A DNA stretch of 10,344 nt from NCBI GenBank assembly GCA_937967805.1, contig CALBTC010000264.1:1-10344 (forward strand). The letters are read 5' to 3'. The translations under genes and the position numbers were made by a program. Of this stretch, positions 1 through 6,326 are shown one piece after another. The notes below the pieces were generated by a model. The model did not search any database, was not told the DNA's origin, and worked only from the letters and a program-made list of their open reading frames with translations. The stretch's first letter is position 1. Every line of letters starts with the position of its first letter. This stretch comes from an uncultured Anaerolineaceae bacterium. Lineage in GTDB: Bacteria; Chloroflexota; Anaerolineae; Promineifilales; Promineifilaceae.

Positions 1-17
1 TTTTAGGAGTTGCATGC

Positions 18-1532
18 ATGGTTGCGGAAATAAAAGTTCCACCATTTGATGAATACAATGAAATTATGGTCAAAAATGCCCATCCGGCAGATTGGCAGAA
101 CCCGACGCCGGACGGCCGTTACAATCTGCTGGTCATTGGCGGGGGATCTGCCGGGCTGGTGGCGGCGGCCGGCGCAGCCGGCATCGGGGCCAAAGTGGCG
201 CTGGTAGAGAAGCATCTGCTGGGCGGCGATTGTCTGGTAGCCGGGTGTGTACCCTCCAAGACAATTCTGCGCTCGGCCAAAGCAGTTGGCGACATTCGCC
301 GGGCGGCGGATGTGGGCGTGCATGTGGGCGGTGAGGTGGAAGTCGATTTTGCCGCAGTGATGGCCCGAATGCGCCGGGTTCGGGCCGACATTAGCTTTCA
401 TGATTCGGCCAGACGGTTTCGCGATATGGGGATTGATTTGTATTTGGGGGATGGGCAGTTTACGGGCAAGAATACGTTTGTGGTGGACGGCCGACCCATC
501 GAGTTCAGCAAAGCGGTCATTGCCACCGGGTCGCGGGCGGCAGAACTTCCCATTCCTGGCCTGGCTGAGGCCGGCTACATTACCAATGAAGGTGTCTTTG
601 AGCTGACGGAACGGCCGAATCGCCTGGCTATCATTGGTGCGGGACCAATTGGGGCGGAGATGGCCCCGGTGGTAGCCCTCTTTGGTATCCAGGTGCCTTC
701 TTTTGGTGTGCTGCCCCGCAGCTGCGAGCTGCGCGACCCGGAAGGGGTTGCCCTGGTGCGCGGCGCGCTGGAGGCAGATGGGGTGCAGTTTTACCTGGAA
801 AGCAAAACAGAAAAAGTCGAGAAGGTTGGCGCGGAAAAAGTCATCACGTTTGAGCACCAGGGCCAAACCCAAACGTTGGCGGTTGATGAGATTTTGCTGG
901 CGGCTGGACGTCAGCCCAACATCGATGGGCTAAACTTGGAGGCAGCAGGCGTAGAACATAGTAAGAAAGGGCTTACCGTTAACGACCGGTTGCAAACAAC
1001 CAATCCGGACATTTTTGGCGCAGGTGACGTGGCTATTCCGGCCAATTTTACCCACACGGCCGATGCCACCGCGCGCATGGTAGTGCAAAATGCGTTCTTC
1101 TTTGGCCGTAAAAAGTACAGCGATCTGATTATTCCCTGGGTGGTTTTCACGGACCCGGAAATTGCCCACGTGGGCTTGTTTGATTACGAGGCAGAGGAGC
1201 AGGGCATTTCGGTGACCACCTTTACTACTAAAATTCAGGAGACCGACCGGGGCCGCGCCGACGGGGACGGCGGCTACGTGAAGATTTACGTGAAGGAAGG
1301 CAGCGATAAAGTTTTGGGCGCGACGATGATTGGTCCCCATGCCGGGGAGACGATTAGTGAAATTACGACGGCAATGATGGCCGGCAAAGGGTTGGGCATG
1401 TTGTCGCAGACAATCCATCCGTATCCCGTCCAGGCAGAGGTGATCAAGAAAACGGCCGATGCCTGGAATCGCACCCGCCTGACGCCGCTGGTGGCCAAGG
1501 TGTTCAAAACGTGGCTGGCCTGGCAACGGTAA
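18..1532 (+). CDS. MerA/dihydrolipoamide dehydrogenase-like FAD disulfide oxidoreductase
   Basis: A 504-residue class I pyridine nucleotide-disulfide oxidoreductase, expected to move electrons from NAD(P)H through FAD to a redox-active disulfide. Visible features: an FAD Rossmann motif GGGSAG (41-46) with an acidic residue at E64; the disulfide CLVAGC (C72, C77) followed by VPSK; a second dinucleotide motif GAGPIG (207-212); the FAD-contacting FGAGDVA (333-339); and the C-terminal dimer/active-site motif HPYPVQAE (H467, E474). It has no N-terminal heavy-metal domain and no C-terminal vicinal Cys pair, so true mercuric reductase activity is doubtful; such proteins are often loosely annotated 'mercuric reductase'. 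The start is ATG with TAGGAG eight bases upstream. The strand-helix turn after the second GxGxxG (about 226-238) is unusual and lacks the normal acidic or basic cofactor selector, so NADH versus NADPH cannot be called. The true substrate is unknown. Confidence 0.9.
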   Translation: MVAEIKVPPFDEYNEIMVKNAHPADWQNPTPDGRYNLLVIGGGSAGLVAAAGAAGIGAKVALVEKHLLGGDCLVAGCVPSKTILRSAKAVGDIRRAADVGVHVGGEVEVDFAAVMARMRRVRADISFHDSARRFRDMGIDLYLGDGQFTGKNTFVVDGRPIEFSKAVIATGSRAAELPIPGLAEAGYITNEGVFELTERPNRLAIIGAGPIGAEMAPVVALFGIQVPSFGVLPRSCELRDPEGVALVRGALEADGVQFYLESKTEKVEKVGAEKVITFEHQGQTQTLAVDEILLAAGRQPNIDGLNLEAAGVEHSKKGLTVNDRLQTTNPDIFGAGDVAIPANFTHTADATARMVVQNAFFFGRKKYSDLIIPWVVFTDPEIAHVGLFDYEAEEQGISVTTFTTKIQETDRGRADGDGGYVKIYVKEGSDKVLGATMIGPHAGETISEITTAMMAGKGLGMLSQTIHPYPVQAEVIKKTADAWNRTRLTPLVAKVFKTWLAWQR

Positions 1533-1541
1533 ACGCCCCCC

Positions 1542-1646
1542 TGTCATGCTGAGTGAAACGAAGCATCCCTGCGAACTTTAACTTTGGCGGACATGGGTTT
1601 CGCCGGATTGTCACCGGTGGGATGCTTCACTGCGTTCAGCATGACA
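1542..1646. repeat. 105-bp imperfect inverted repeat (TGTCATGCTGA type)
   Basis: The outer arms TGTCATGCTGA (1542-1552) and TCAGCATGACA (1636-1646) are perfect complements. The inner arms GAAGCATCCC (1560-1569) and GGGATGCTTC (1619-1628) are also perfect complements. A mismatched 7-nt stretch separates them on each side, and the central spacer is 49 nt. It occupies most of the gap between the MerA-like and halogenase-like genes. From memory, repeats with these arms occur dispersed in many unrelated bacterial genomes and give spurious ORFs reading CHAERSEASH. It may fold in RNA and affect read-through. No transposase is attached. Confidence 0.8.
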
Positions 1647-1692
1647 AGTCAAGGTGATGAGTTGGGCAGCGTGATTTTTGAGGAAATACTGT

Positions 1693-3426
1693 ATGACGCA
1701 AACTGATTTCGACATTGCCATCATTGGCTCCGGCATGAGCGGCAGCGCGCTGGGGGCGATTTTGGCGCGGCACGGACAGCAGGTGGTTATCTTCGAGGCG
1801 AAGTCACATCCCCGTTTTGCCATTGGCGAATCGCTCATTCTGGAAACGTCGGAAATGATGCGGGCGCTGGCCCATTTTTACGACGTGCCGGAGCTGGCGT
1901 ACTTCAGCACAGAGAATTTTCTGGCGTTTGCCGGGACCACCCACGGCATCAAGCGCCATTTTGGCTTTTTGCACCACGAGAAAGGACAGCGGCACAATCC
2001 GCAGCACACGCTCCAGGCAATAATTCCCAAGGAACCGCACGGTCACGAGCTGCACCTGTACCGGCAGGACACCGATTATTTTATGATGAGCACGGCCGTT
2101 TCCTACGGCGCACAGGTTTGGCAAAATACGGCCGTGGAAGACGTCCAGCTCCATGATGACCACGTCAAGATTGTGCCCGCTAAAGGCGAGCCGGTGACGG
2201 CCAAATACGTGGTGGATGCCGGTGGCTTCCGCTCCATTTTGGCGCAAAAGCTTGGCGAGCGAGATTTCAATTTGCAAACCCATTCCCGCGGCATGTTTAC
2301 CCACATGATCAACGTGCCTGGCCACGCCCGCGCCAACCAGTGCCAAGCAGACTATGATTTGCCCTTCCCCATGGCCGAGGGCACGCTGCACCACCTGTTT
2401 GCGGGCGGCTGGCTGTGGGTGATTCCGTTTAATAACCACGCCGAATCGACCAACCCGCTGTGCAGCGTGGGGCTGCTGCTGGATCCACGAGTTTATCCGC
2501 CGCGACCAGAACTCACCGCGGAAGAAGAATTTTTCAGCTTTATCCAGCAGTTTCCCAATATTGCCACCCAGTTTGCCGGAGCGCAGGCGGTACGCGATTG
2601 GGTGCGAGCTGACCGGCTGCAGTACAATACGCGCCAGGTGGTGGGCGACCGCTGGGCGCTGCTGGGGCACGCCGCCGGGTTTATCGATCCGCTGTATTCG
2701 AAGGGGTTGTACAGTACGTTAACGGCCGTTTTCATCCTAGCCCACCAACTGCTTAAAGCACAACAATCCGGCGACTATTCCGCCGCCGCCTTTGCCGATT
2801 TGCAAACCGTCACCTACAACTTTGTTTGCTCGGCCGACCGGCTGGTGGCCAACAGCTACCGCTCATTTGGCAACTACAAATTGTGGCAGGTGTACAGCGT
2901 GATGTGGCTGTTGGGGGCGTACACGGAGCTGGTCAAGCTCAACATGATGCGGGCGCAAACCATGCAGGCGGGCCAGGATCGCCAGGGGTATTACGATCAA
3001 TTGGTAACCCTTAAGCTGTGTGGCGGCGGCTACCCGGAGTTTGATGAGGTGGCGAATAAGGTTGACACGCTGATTGAGCAAGTTGATCCACATGATGAAA
3101 CGGCCGTAAACGCCACCGTCCGTGAAATAAACCAAATTTTCCGCAATCTTTCCTGGATCGCCGACCCGTTTGTGGCTTTGCTGGATGGCAAAACGTATCT
3201 GCCGAAAAACAAAATCCGTCTCAGCCTGCTGAAGCCGGGCGAGGGCTTTATGCGCTCCGGCGCGTACAAAGCCCACTTTTTTGGCAACCTGACAATGTGG
3301 GATTTGCTGTTGTATGGGCTCAAAGAGAAGCTGCGGTATGCGCGGCCGACTCTTAACCGGCAGCACAAAAAAATATTCCAAAGAAAATTAACCGCGGAGA
3401 ACGCGGAGAGCACGGAGAAGAAATAA
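1693..3426 (+). CDS. Flavin-dependent halogenase-like FAD monooxygenase
   Basis: A 577-residue FAD protein of the tryptophan halogenase/flavin monooxygenase superfamily. The N-terminal Rossmann motif is GSGMSG (12-17), followed by a long helix and 'IGESLI', like the VGEAT/GES segment of the family. WLWVIP (240-245) matches the halogenase signature WxWxIP, which blocks monooxygenation in true halogenases. A Lys at 87 (GIKRHF) sits about where the catalytic Lys (K79 in PrnA/RebH) falls. A GHAAGFIDPLYSKG segment resembles the second FAD-binding region. I chose ATG 1693 (AGGA eight bases upstream) over an in-frame TTG at 1678. The C-terminal domain is long and unlike tryptophan halogenases, suggesting another substrate, perhaps a carrier-bound or lipid one (inference). 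The last 12 residues, from LTAENAES on, are encoded by the palindromic repeat at 3391. No flavin reductase gene is adjacent. Confidence 0.75.
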   Translation: MTQTDFDIAIIGSGMSGSALGAILARHGQQVVIFEAKSHPRFAIGESLILETSEMMRALAHFYDVPELAYFSTENFLAFAGTTHGIKRHFGFLHHEKGQRHNPQHTLQAIIPKEPHGHELHLYRQDTDYFMMSTAVSYGAQVWQNTAVEDVQLHDDHVKIVPAKGEPVTAKYVVDAGGFRSILAQKLGERDFNLQTHSRGMFTHMINVPGHARANQCQADYDLPFPMAEGTLHHLFAGGWLWVIPFNNHAESTNPLCSVGLLLDPRVYPPRPELTAEEEFFSFIQQFPNIATQFAGAQAVRDWVRADRLQYNTRQVVGDRWALLGHAAGFIDPLYSKGLYSTLTAVFILAHQLLKAQQSGDYSAAAFADLQTVTYNFVCSADRLVANSYRSFGNYKLWQVYSVMWLLGAYTELVKLNMMRAQTMQAGQDRQGYYDQLVTLKLCGGGYPEFDEVANKVDTLIEQVDPHDETAVNATVREINQIFRNLSWIADPFVALLDGKTYLPKNKIRLSLLKPGEGFMRSGAYKAHFFGNLTMWDLLLYGLKEKLRYARPTLNRQHKKIFQRKLTAENAESTEKK

Positions 3427-3465
3427 TGCCAGAGAAAACTCAGCGCCCTCAGCGCTCTCTGCGGT
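3391..3465. repeat. Inverted repeat of the ACCGCGGAGA family
   Basis: The left arm begins ACCGCGGAGAACGCG (3391-3405) and the right arm ends TCTCTGCGGT (3456-3465). The outer 10 bp pair with one mismatch, and a looser match extends inward (ctcagcgccctcagcgct). The first 15 bases are identical to those of the repeat at 6261-6275. The left arm lies inside the halogenase-like reading frame and supplies its last residues; the stop codon falls in the spacer. The right arm ends eight bases before the next gene's ATG. Confidence 0.75.
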
Positions 3466-3472
3466 GAAAATT

Positions 3473-4030
3473 ATGCAGACGTATTCACACTTTTTATTAA
3501 CGGCCGTTCTCCAAAAAGCCTTCATCCCCAACGACCCCGAGGCAGCTTCTGGCCTGTTGGCCGGTTCCGCCGCGCCGGATGTGCCGCTGGCGCTGCTGAG
3601 TCTGGGCTATGTGGCGGACCGCCGTTACCTTCGCCCCCATCTGCCGGACAAAACGCGGTGCAGCCCGACGTACAACGCGCTTTATTTCAACAATCCGTGG
3701 TGGATTGCGGCCCACAACAGCCTGCACGCGCCGCTGCCGCTGTTTGTCCTGGCGCTGTTGGGTATTGTGCTGCGCCGTCGTTGGCTGTTCTGGTTTGCAG
3801 TGGGTTGTGGTTTGCATACGGCCGTAGACATCTTCACCCACGCCGACGATGGTCCGGTACTGCTCTTCCCGCTCGACTGGCAAAAGCGATTCCACTCTCC
3901 CATCAGCTATTGGGACCCGAAATTTGGCGGCCGCACGTTTCGCCTGATTGAGCATTTGCTAGATTTGCTGCTGTTAGGAATTTTGATTGTGCAGCGCGTC
4001 AACGCCAAAAGGGAGTCAACTGATGTTTGA
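3473..4030 (+). CDS. YdjM-like membrane-bound metal-dependent hydrolase
   Basis: A 185-residue protein resembling the YdjM/DUF457 membrane-bound metal-dependent hydrolases, distant relatives of zinc-dependent phospholipase C. Candidate metal ligands appear in the family's order: H6 (YSHFLLT), D36 (GSAAPDVPL), H81 and H85 (HNSLH), then H115, D119, H123 and D125 in HTAVDIFTHADDG, followed by PVLLFPLDW. Hydrophobic segments at about 86-100, 104-118 and 160-175 suggest an inner-membrane location. ATG 3473 is preferred over an in-frame GTG at 3464, because that GTG belongs to the end of the upstream repeat. There is no clear Shine-Dalgarno sequence. Its 3' end overlaps the phosphatidyltransferase gene by 8 nt, implying co-translation and a membrane lipid role. 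The substrate is unknown. Confidence 0.7.
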   Translation: MQTYSHFLLTAVLQKAFIPNDPEAASGLLAGSAAPDVPLALLSLGYVADRRYLRPHLPDKTRCSPTYNALYFNNPWWIAAHNSLHAPLPLFVLALLGIVLRRRWLFWFAVGCGLHTAVDIFTHADDGPVLLFPLDWQKRFHSPISYWDPKFGGRTFRLIEHLLDLLLLGILIVQRVNAKRESTDV

Positions 4031-4625
4031 TGATCGTATGCGCCTGGTGAAAGAAAATGTTTTTCACCCGATGGCTCAACCGCTGCGGGCGGTGCCGCCC
4101 TGGCTGTTTTCTGTGTTGGGACTGGTTGCCGGCGTGGCGGCAGCAATTGTCCTGTGGCAGCAGTCCTATGTGCTTGGCTTCCTATTCTGGTTTTTCAACC
4201 GGGTGTTTGATGCGCTCGATGGCGCGGTGGCCCGCATCAATGGCGCTCAGAGCGACTTTGGCGGCTACCTGGACATCGTCATTGATTTTGTGGTGTATGC
4301 GGCCGTTCCCGTGGGATTGGCGTTGGGGCGGATGGATACGGCCGTTACCTACAGTCTTATCTTCCTGCTCTGTACTTTTTACGTCAACGGCGCCTCGTGG
4401 ATGTACCTGGCGGCCATCCTGGAAAAGCGAACCCACCAGCACGCCGACCGCCTCACTTCGGTTACCATGCCTGCCGGCCTCGTCGGCGGCACGGAAACGA
4501 TCGTTTTTTATTCCGCCTTTATCCTGTTTCCCGGCGCGTTGCCCTGGCTGTTTGGCCTGATGGGGCTGCTGGTCGCCGTCACTATTTTGCAGCGGCTGCT
4601 CTGGGCTATCCGCCACCTCACTTGA
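4023..4625 (+). CDS. CDP-alcohol phosphatidyltransferase family protein
   Basis: A 200-residue integral membrane enzyme that should transfer a phosphatidyl-type group from a CDP-alcohol (such as CDP-diacylglycerol) to an alcohol acceptor, making phospholipid head groups. The signature DxxDGxxAR(x8)GxxxDxxxD is complete: D63, D66, G67, A70, R71, G80, D84, D88. The aspartates bind the two metal ions and the last is the catalytic base in the family. Hydrophobic segments lie at about 27-45, 49-61, 85-100, 107-120, 157-170 and 174-190. The ATG at 4023 lies inside the upstream stop region (8-nt overlap) and has GGGAG seven bases upstream; an in-frame TTG at 3987 is less likely. Family members include PgsA, PssA and inositol-phosphate synthases; the sequence does not reveal the acceptor. 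Confidence 0.85.
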   Translation: MFDDRMRLVKENVFHPMAQPLRAVPPWLFSVLGLVAGVAAAIVLWQQSYVLGFLFWFFNRVFDALDGAVARINGAQSDFGGYLDIVIDFVVYAAVPVGLALGRMDTAVTYSLIFLLCTFYVNGASWMYLAAILEKRTHQHADRLTSVTMPAGLVGGTETIVFYSAFILFPGALPWLFGLMGLLVAVTILQRLLWAIRHLT

Positions 4626-4630
4626 TTTGG

Positions 4631-4698
4631 CCACAGATCGCGCAGATTTCTTTAAATTCTCTGTGAATCTCTGTGCCTCCTCTGCGTAACTCTGTGTT
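4631..4698. repeat. Degenerate interspersed repeat, CACAGAT/CTCTGTG type
   Basis: CACAGA (4632-4637) pairs with TCTGTG (4670-4675), and the right flank carries further copies of the theme (cctctgcgtaactctgtg). This is a decayed member of the same class as the other gap-filling repeats here. It lies between the phosphatidyltransferase stop and the peroxiredoxin-like gene's Shine-Dalgarno sequence. Confidence 0.5.
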
Positions 4699-4723
4699 CC
4701 GTTTTTATTTTTAAGGAGAGACC

Positions 4724-5269
4724 ATGCCCAAATTGCAACAAGGACAACTTGCGCCGGACGTGACTTTGAAAACGTTGGAAGGAACGGCCGTTCCCCTTTC
4801 ATCTTTTTGGGGAGGCGGCCGTACTGCCCTGCTTATCTTCTTGCGCCACCTGGCCTGACTGCCCTGTCGCGATCATGTGGCCCAGGTTGTGGCCCACCAG
4901 GAACAGTTCCAGGCAGCCGATGTGCAAATCGCCACCATCTCCTTTGGCACCGAATATTGGTCAAGGATTTGGCTGCAAGAAACCCAATCCCCCTTTCCTT
5001 TTTTGATTGATCAGGAACGGCGGGCGTACCGTGCCTACGGGCTGGAAAGCTCTGTTTTGCGCGCCTGGAGCCCGCGCAATTTGCTTTTTTATCTTAAAGC
5101 CAAACTTCAAGGGCGGGAAACGCTGGGGAACCGCGGCGACACACATCAGATGGGCGGCGATTTTGTGGTGGACGGGAACGGCCGTATCCTACTTGCTCAC
5201 CCCAGCCGCGACCCGGTGGATCGGCCGTCCATCGCCGAACTGCTGCAAGTCGTTCAGAAAAAATATTGA
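4724..5269 (+). CDS. Peroxiredoxin-like protein, predicted selenoprotein (UxxC), TGA at codon 45
   Basis: A thioredoxin-fold peroxiredoxin-like protein (AhpC-TSA_2/PRXL2-SelU type) of 181 residues if TGA 4856-4858 is read as selenocysteine. The start is ATG with AAGGAG five bases upstream. Residues 10-12 (APD) and TLEGTAVPLSSF are typical of the family N-terminus. The active-site segment reads FLRHLA-U45-LPC48-RDHV, matching the family F-RH-x-CxxCR with Sec replacing the first Cys. The frame stays open and family-like beyond the TGA: ATISFG, FPFLIDQERRAYRAYGL, GGDFVVDGNGRILLAH. This argues against decay. A SECIS-like hairpin follows at 4877-4897. TGA ends other genes here at the expected places, so the code is not globally reassigned. 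Probable role: thiol/selenol peroxidase or related cytoplasmic oxidoreductase. Gene callers would likely start at GTG 4877 and lose the active site. Alternatives are a fresh nonsense mutation (TGC or TGT to TGA) or a read error; decisive sel genes are not in the window. Confidence 0.8.
4877..4897 (+). promoter_or_regulatory. Candidate bacterial SECIS hairpin
   Basis: Downstream of the in-frame TGA, GTGGCC (4877-4882) pairs with GGCCCAC (4891-4897), leaving one C bulged. C4883 can pair with G4889, leaving U4890 bulged and a five-base loop AGGUU (4884-4888). The loop begins 25 nt after the TGA, inside the roughly 16-37 nt range used for bacterial SECIS prediction, and has a G in its second position. 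The loop and bulged U resemble, from memory, the E. coli fdhF SECIS (loop AGGUCU, bulged U). CCTG 4863-4866 and CAGG 4898-4901 could add a lower stem across a 10-nt bulge. Folded by eye only. Confidence 0.6.
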
Positions 5270-5337
5270 CGCAAAGGCGCAAAGAAGCAAAGAATGAAAG
5301 CAAAGAAATCAACTTTTCCCCTTTCGGCCCTTTGCGT
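5269..5337. repeat. Inverted repeat of the ACGCAAAGG family
   Basis: ACGCAAAGG (5269-5277) and CCTTTGCGT (5329-5337) are perfect complements. Between them are tandem CAAAG units (gcgcaaagaagcaaag). The repeat starts on the last base of the peroxiredoxin-like gene's stop codon, so it forms the immediate 3' end of that message. Confidence 0.7.
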
Positions 5338-5365
5338 TAAAAATGCCGCCATTTAGCGGAACCTG

Positions 5366-5374
5366 TGCCATAAT
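5366..5374 (+). promoter_or_regulatory. Candidate extended -10 promoter, possibly leaderless
   Basis: TGC directly before CATAAT (5369-5374) is an extended -10 (TGn-CATAAT, one mismatch to TATAAT). There is no good -35 at 17 bases. Transcription about seven bases downstream would start near the metallophosphoesterase ATG (5383), which has no Shine-Dalgarno sequence, so a leaderless message fits. Confidence 0.35.
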
Positions 5375-5382
5375 TACATGCC

Positions 5383-6255
5383 ATGACAACTACCCATATT
5401 GGCATCGTTGGGGATGTCCACCGCCAATTTGACCAGCACGACGTTACCCAGTGTAACCAATCCGATTACGATTTGCTGCTCTTCACCGGCGATCTGGCCA
5501 ACTATTGGCACTATGAAGGGCTGGTCGTGGCCCGGCAGATGGCTCGGCTGCAGAAGCCCGCCCTCATCGTCCCCGGCAACCACGATACGCTCACCGCGCC
5601 GCAGCTCCTGGCCGAAATCAAGCAGTGGCCGCGCCTGCGCCGCTGGCTGGCCTGGGGACAACCCCGCCGACTGCGGCAGTGGCAGCGGGCGCTGGGCAAT
5701 GTGAAGGTGGGGGGCTACTCGGTGCATCCGGTGCCGGGACGTGAAGATGTGGACGTGGTGGCGGCACGGCCGTTTGCCATGGGGGGGTCTGTTTTGCACT
5801 GTCGGCCGCAGCTACAGCGCCAGTTTGGCATTAGCACGATGGCGGAGTCAGCGGCGCGGCTTTGCCGGCTGGTTGATGAGGCTCCCAGCCAGCGGCTTAT
5901 CTTTTTAGCACACAACGGGCCAACGGGACTGGGCAGCAGTCGGGATGCCATGTGGGGCAATGATTTCTGGCCCGAAGCAGGCGACTTTGGCGATTCTGAT
6001 TTGCGCCAGGCGATTGATTTTGCCCAACAGCAGGGGAAAACAGTTTTAGCTGTCGTGGCCGGACACATGCACCACCACGTCAAAGGGGGTGGGCAGCGCC
6101 CCTGGCAGTTAGTTCGAGATGGCATCCATTACATTAATGCTGCCCGTGTACCGAGGATTTTTGTGGTGGACGGCCGTACCGTCCACCACCATATCTGTCT
6201 CAGCCTAACCAAAGATGACATAACCGTCACCGAGCAGCTTTGCGCAACGCCGTGA
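5383..6255 (+). CDS. Calcineurin-like metallophosphoesterase
   Basis: A 290-residue cytoplasmic metallophosphoesterase with the complete dinuclear metal motif set in order: GDVH (D11, H13), GDLAN (D37), GNHD (N66, H67, D68), H177 in LAHNGP, and GHMHHH (H228, H230). It should hydrolyse a phosphomono- or phosphodiester. The wording of the motifs (HIGIVGDVHRQF, GHMHHHVKGG, YINAARVPR) recalls the TIGR04168 group known from cyanobacteria and plants, though I am recalling this and could not search. There is no signal peptide. The ATG at 5383 begins a good N-terminal beta strand; no ribosome binding site is visible, but an extended -10 lies just upstream. The repeat at 5269-5337 separates it from the peroxiredoxin-like gene, so it is probably transcribed on its own. 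The substrate is unknown. Confidence 0.85.
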   Translation: MTTTHIGIVGDVHRQFDQHDVTQCNQSDYDLLLFTGDLANYWHYEGLVVARQMARLQKPALIVPGNHDTLTAPQLLAEIKQWPRLRRWLAWGQPRRLRQWQRALGNVKVGGYSVHPVPGREDVDVVAARPFAMGGSVLHCRPQLQRQFGISTMAESAARLCRLVDEAPSQRLIFLAHNGPTGLGSSRDAMWGNDFWPEAGDFGDSDLRQAIDFAQQQGKTVLAVVAGHMHHHVKGGGQRPWQLVRDGIHYINAARVPRIFVVDGRTVHHHICLSLTKDDITVTEQLCATP

Positions 6256-6260
6256 TGGTC

Positions 6261-6315
6261 ACCGCGGAGAACGCGAAGCGCACAGAAAAACTATGCGCCC
6301 CGCGCTCTCCGCGGT
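6261..6315. repeat. Strong hairpin repeat between convergent genes, possible bidirectional terminator
   Basis: The arms 6261-6275 (ACCGCGGAGAACGCG) and 6301-6315 pair over 15 bp with one mismatch, leaving a 25-nt loop. It fills the 71-bp gap between the metallophosphoesterase stop (6255) and the RNase J stop (6327). Its left arm is identical for 15 bases to the repeat at 3391. There is no U-tract on either side, so if it ends transcription it is not a canonical intrinsic terminator. Confidence 0.75.
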
Positions 6316-6326
6316 TTACTATTCAG

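Noticed and set aside
3..872. Long minus-strand open frame (289 codons)
   Set aside because: It is the antisense shadow of the MerA-like gene, has no recognisable domain and is rich in low-complexity R/H/Q/P typical of shadow frames.
18..1532. True mercuric reductase in a mer operon
   Set aside because: No heavy-metal domain, no C-terminal Cys pair and no merR, merT or merP neighbours.
930..1547. Minus-strand open frame of 205 codons
   Set aside because: Antisense to the same gene, whose motifs are intact on the plus strand; no ribosome binding site or family resemblance.
1611..1838. Minus-strand ORF containing CHAERSEASH
   Set aside because: The phrase is the translation of the TGTCATGCTGA inverted repeat; not a protein.
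1804..2670. Minus-strand open frame of 288 codons
   Set aside because: Antisense to the halogenase-like gene; no motif recognised.
4877..5269. A separate short peroxiredoxin gene starting at GTG 4877
   Set aside because: The GTG lacks a Shine-Dalgarno sequence and the product would lack the first strand and active site; the 4724 start with TGA recoding explains the sequence better.
4724..5269. Genome-wide reassignment of TGA to Trp
   Set aside because: TGA ends the genes at 4030, 4625, 5269 and 6255 at expected family lengths, and Trp is not expected at the CxxC position.
3391..6315. CRISPR array made from the ACCGCGGAGA repeats
   Set aside because: The copies are far apart, palindromic and variable, with no regular spacers and no cas genes.
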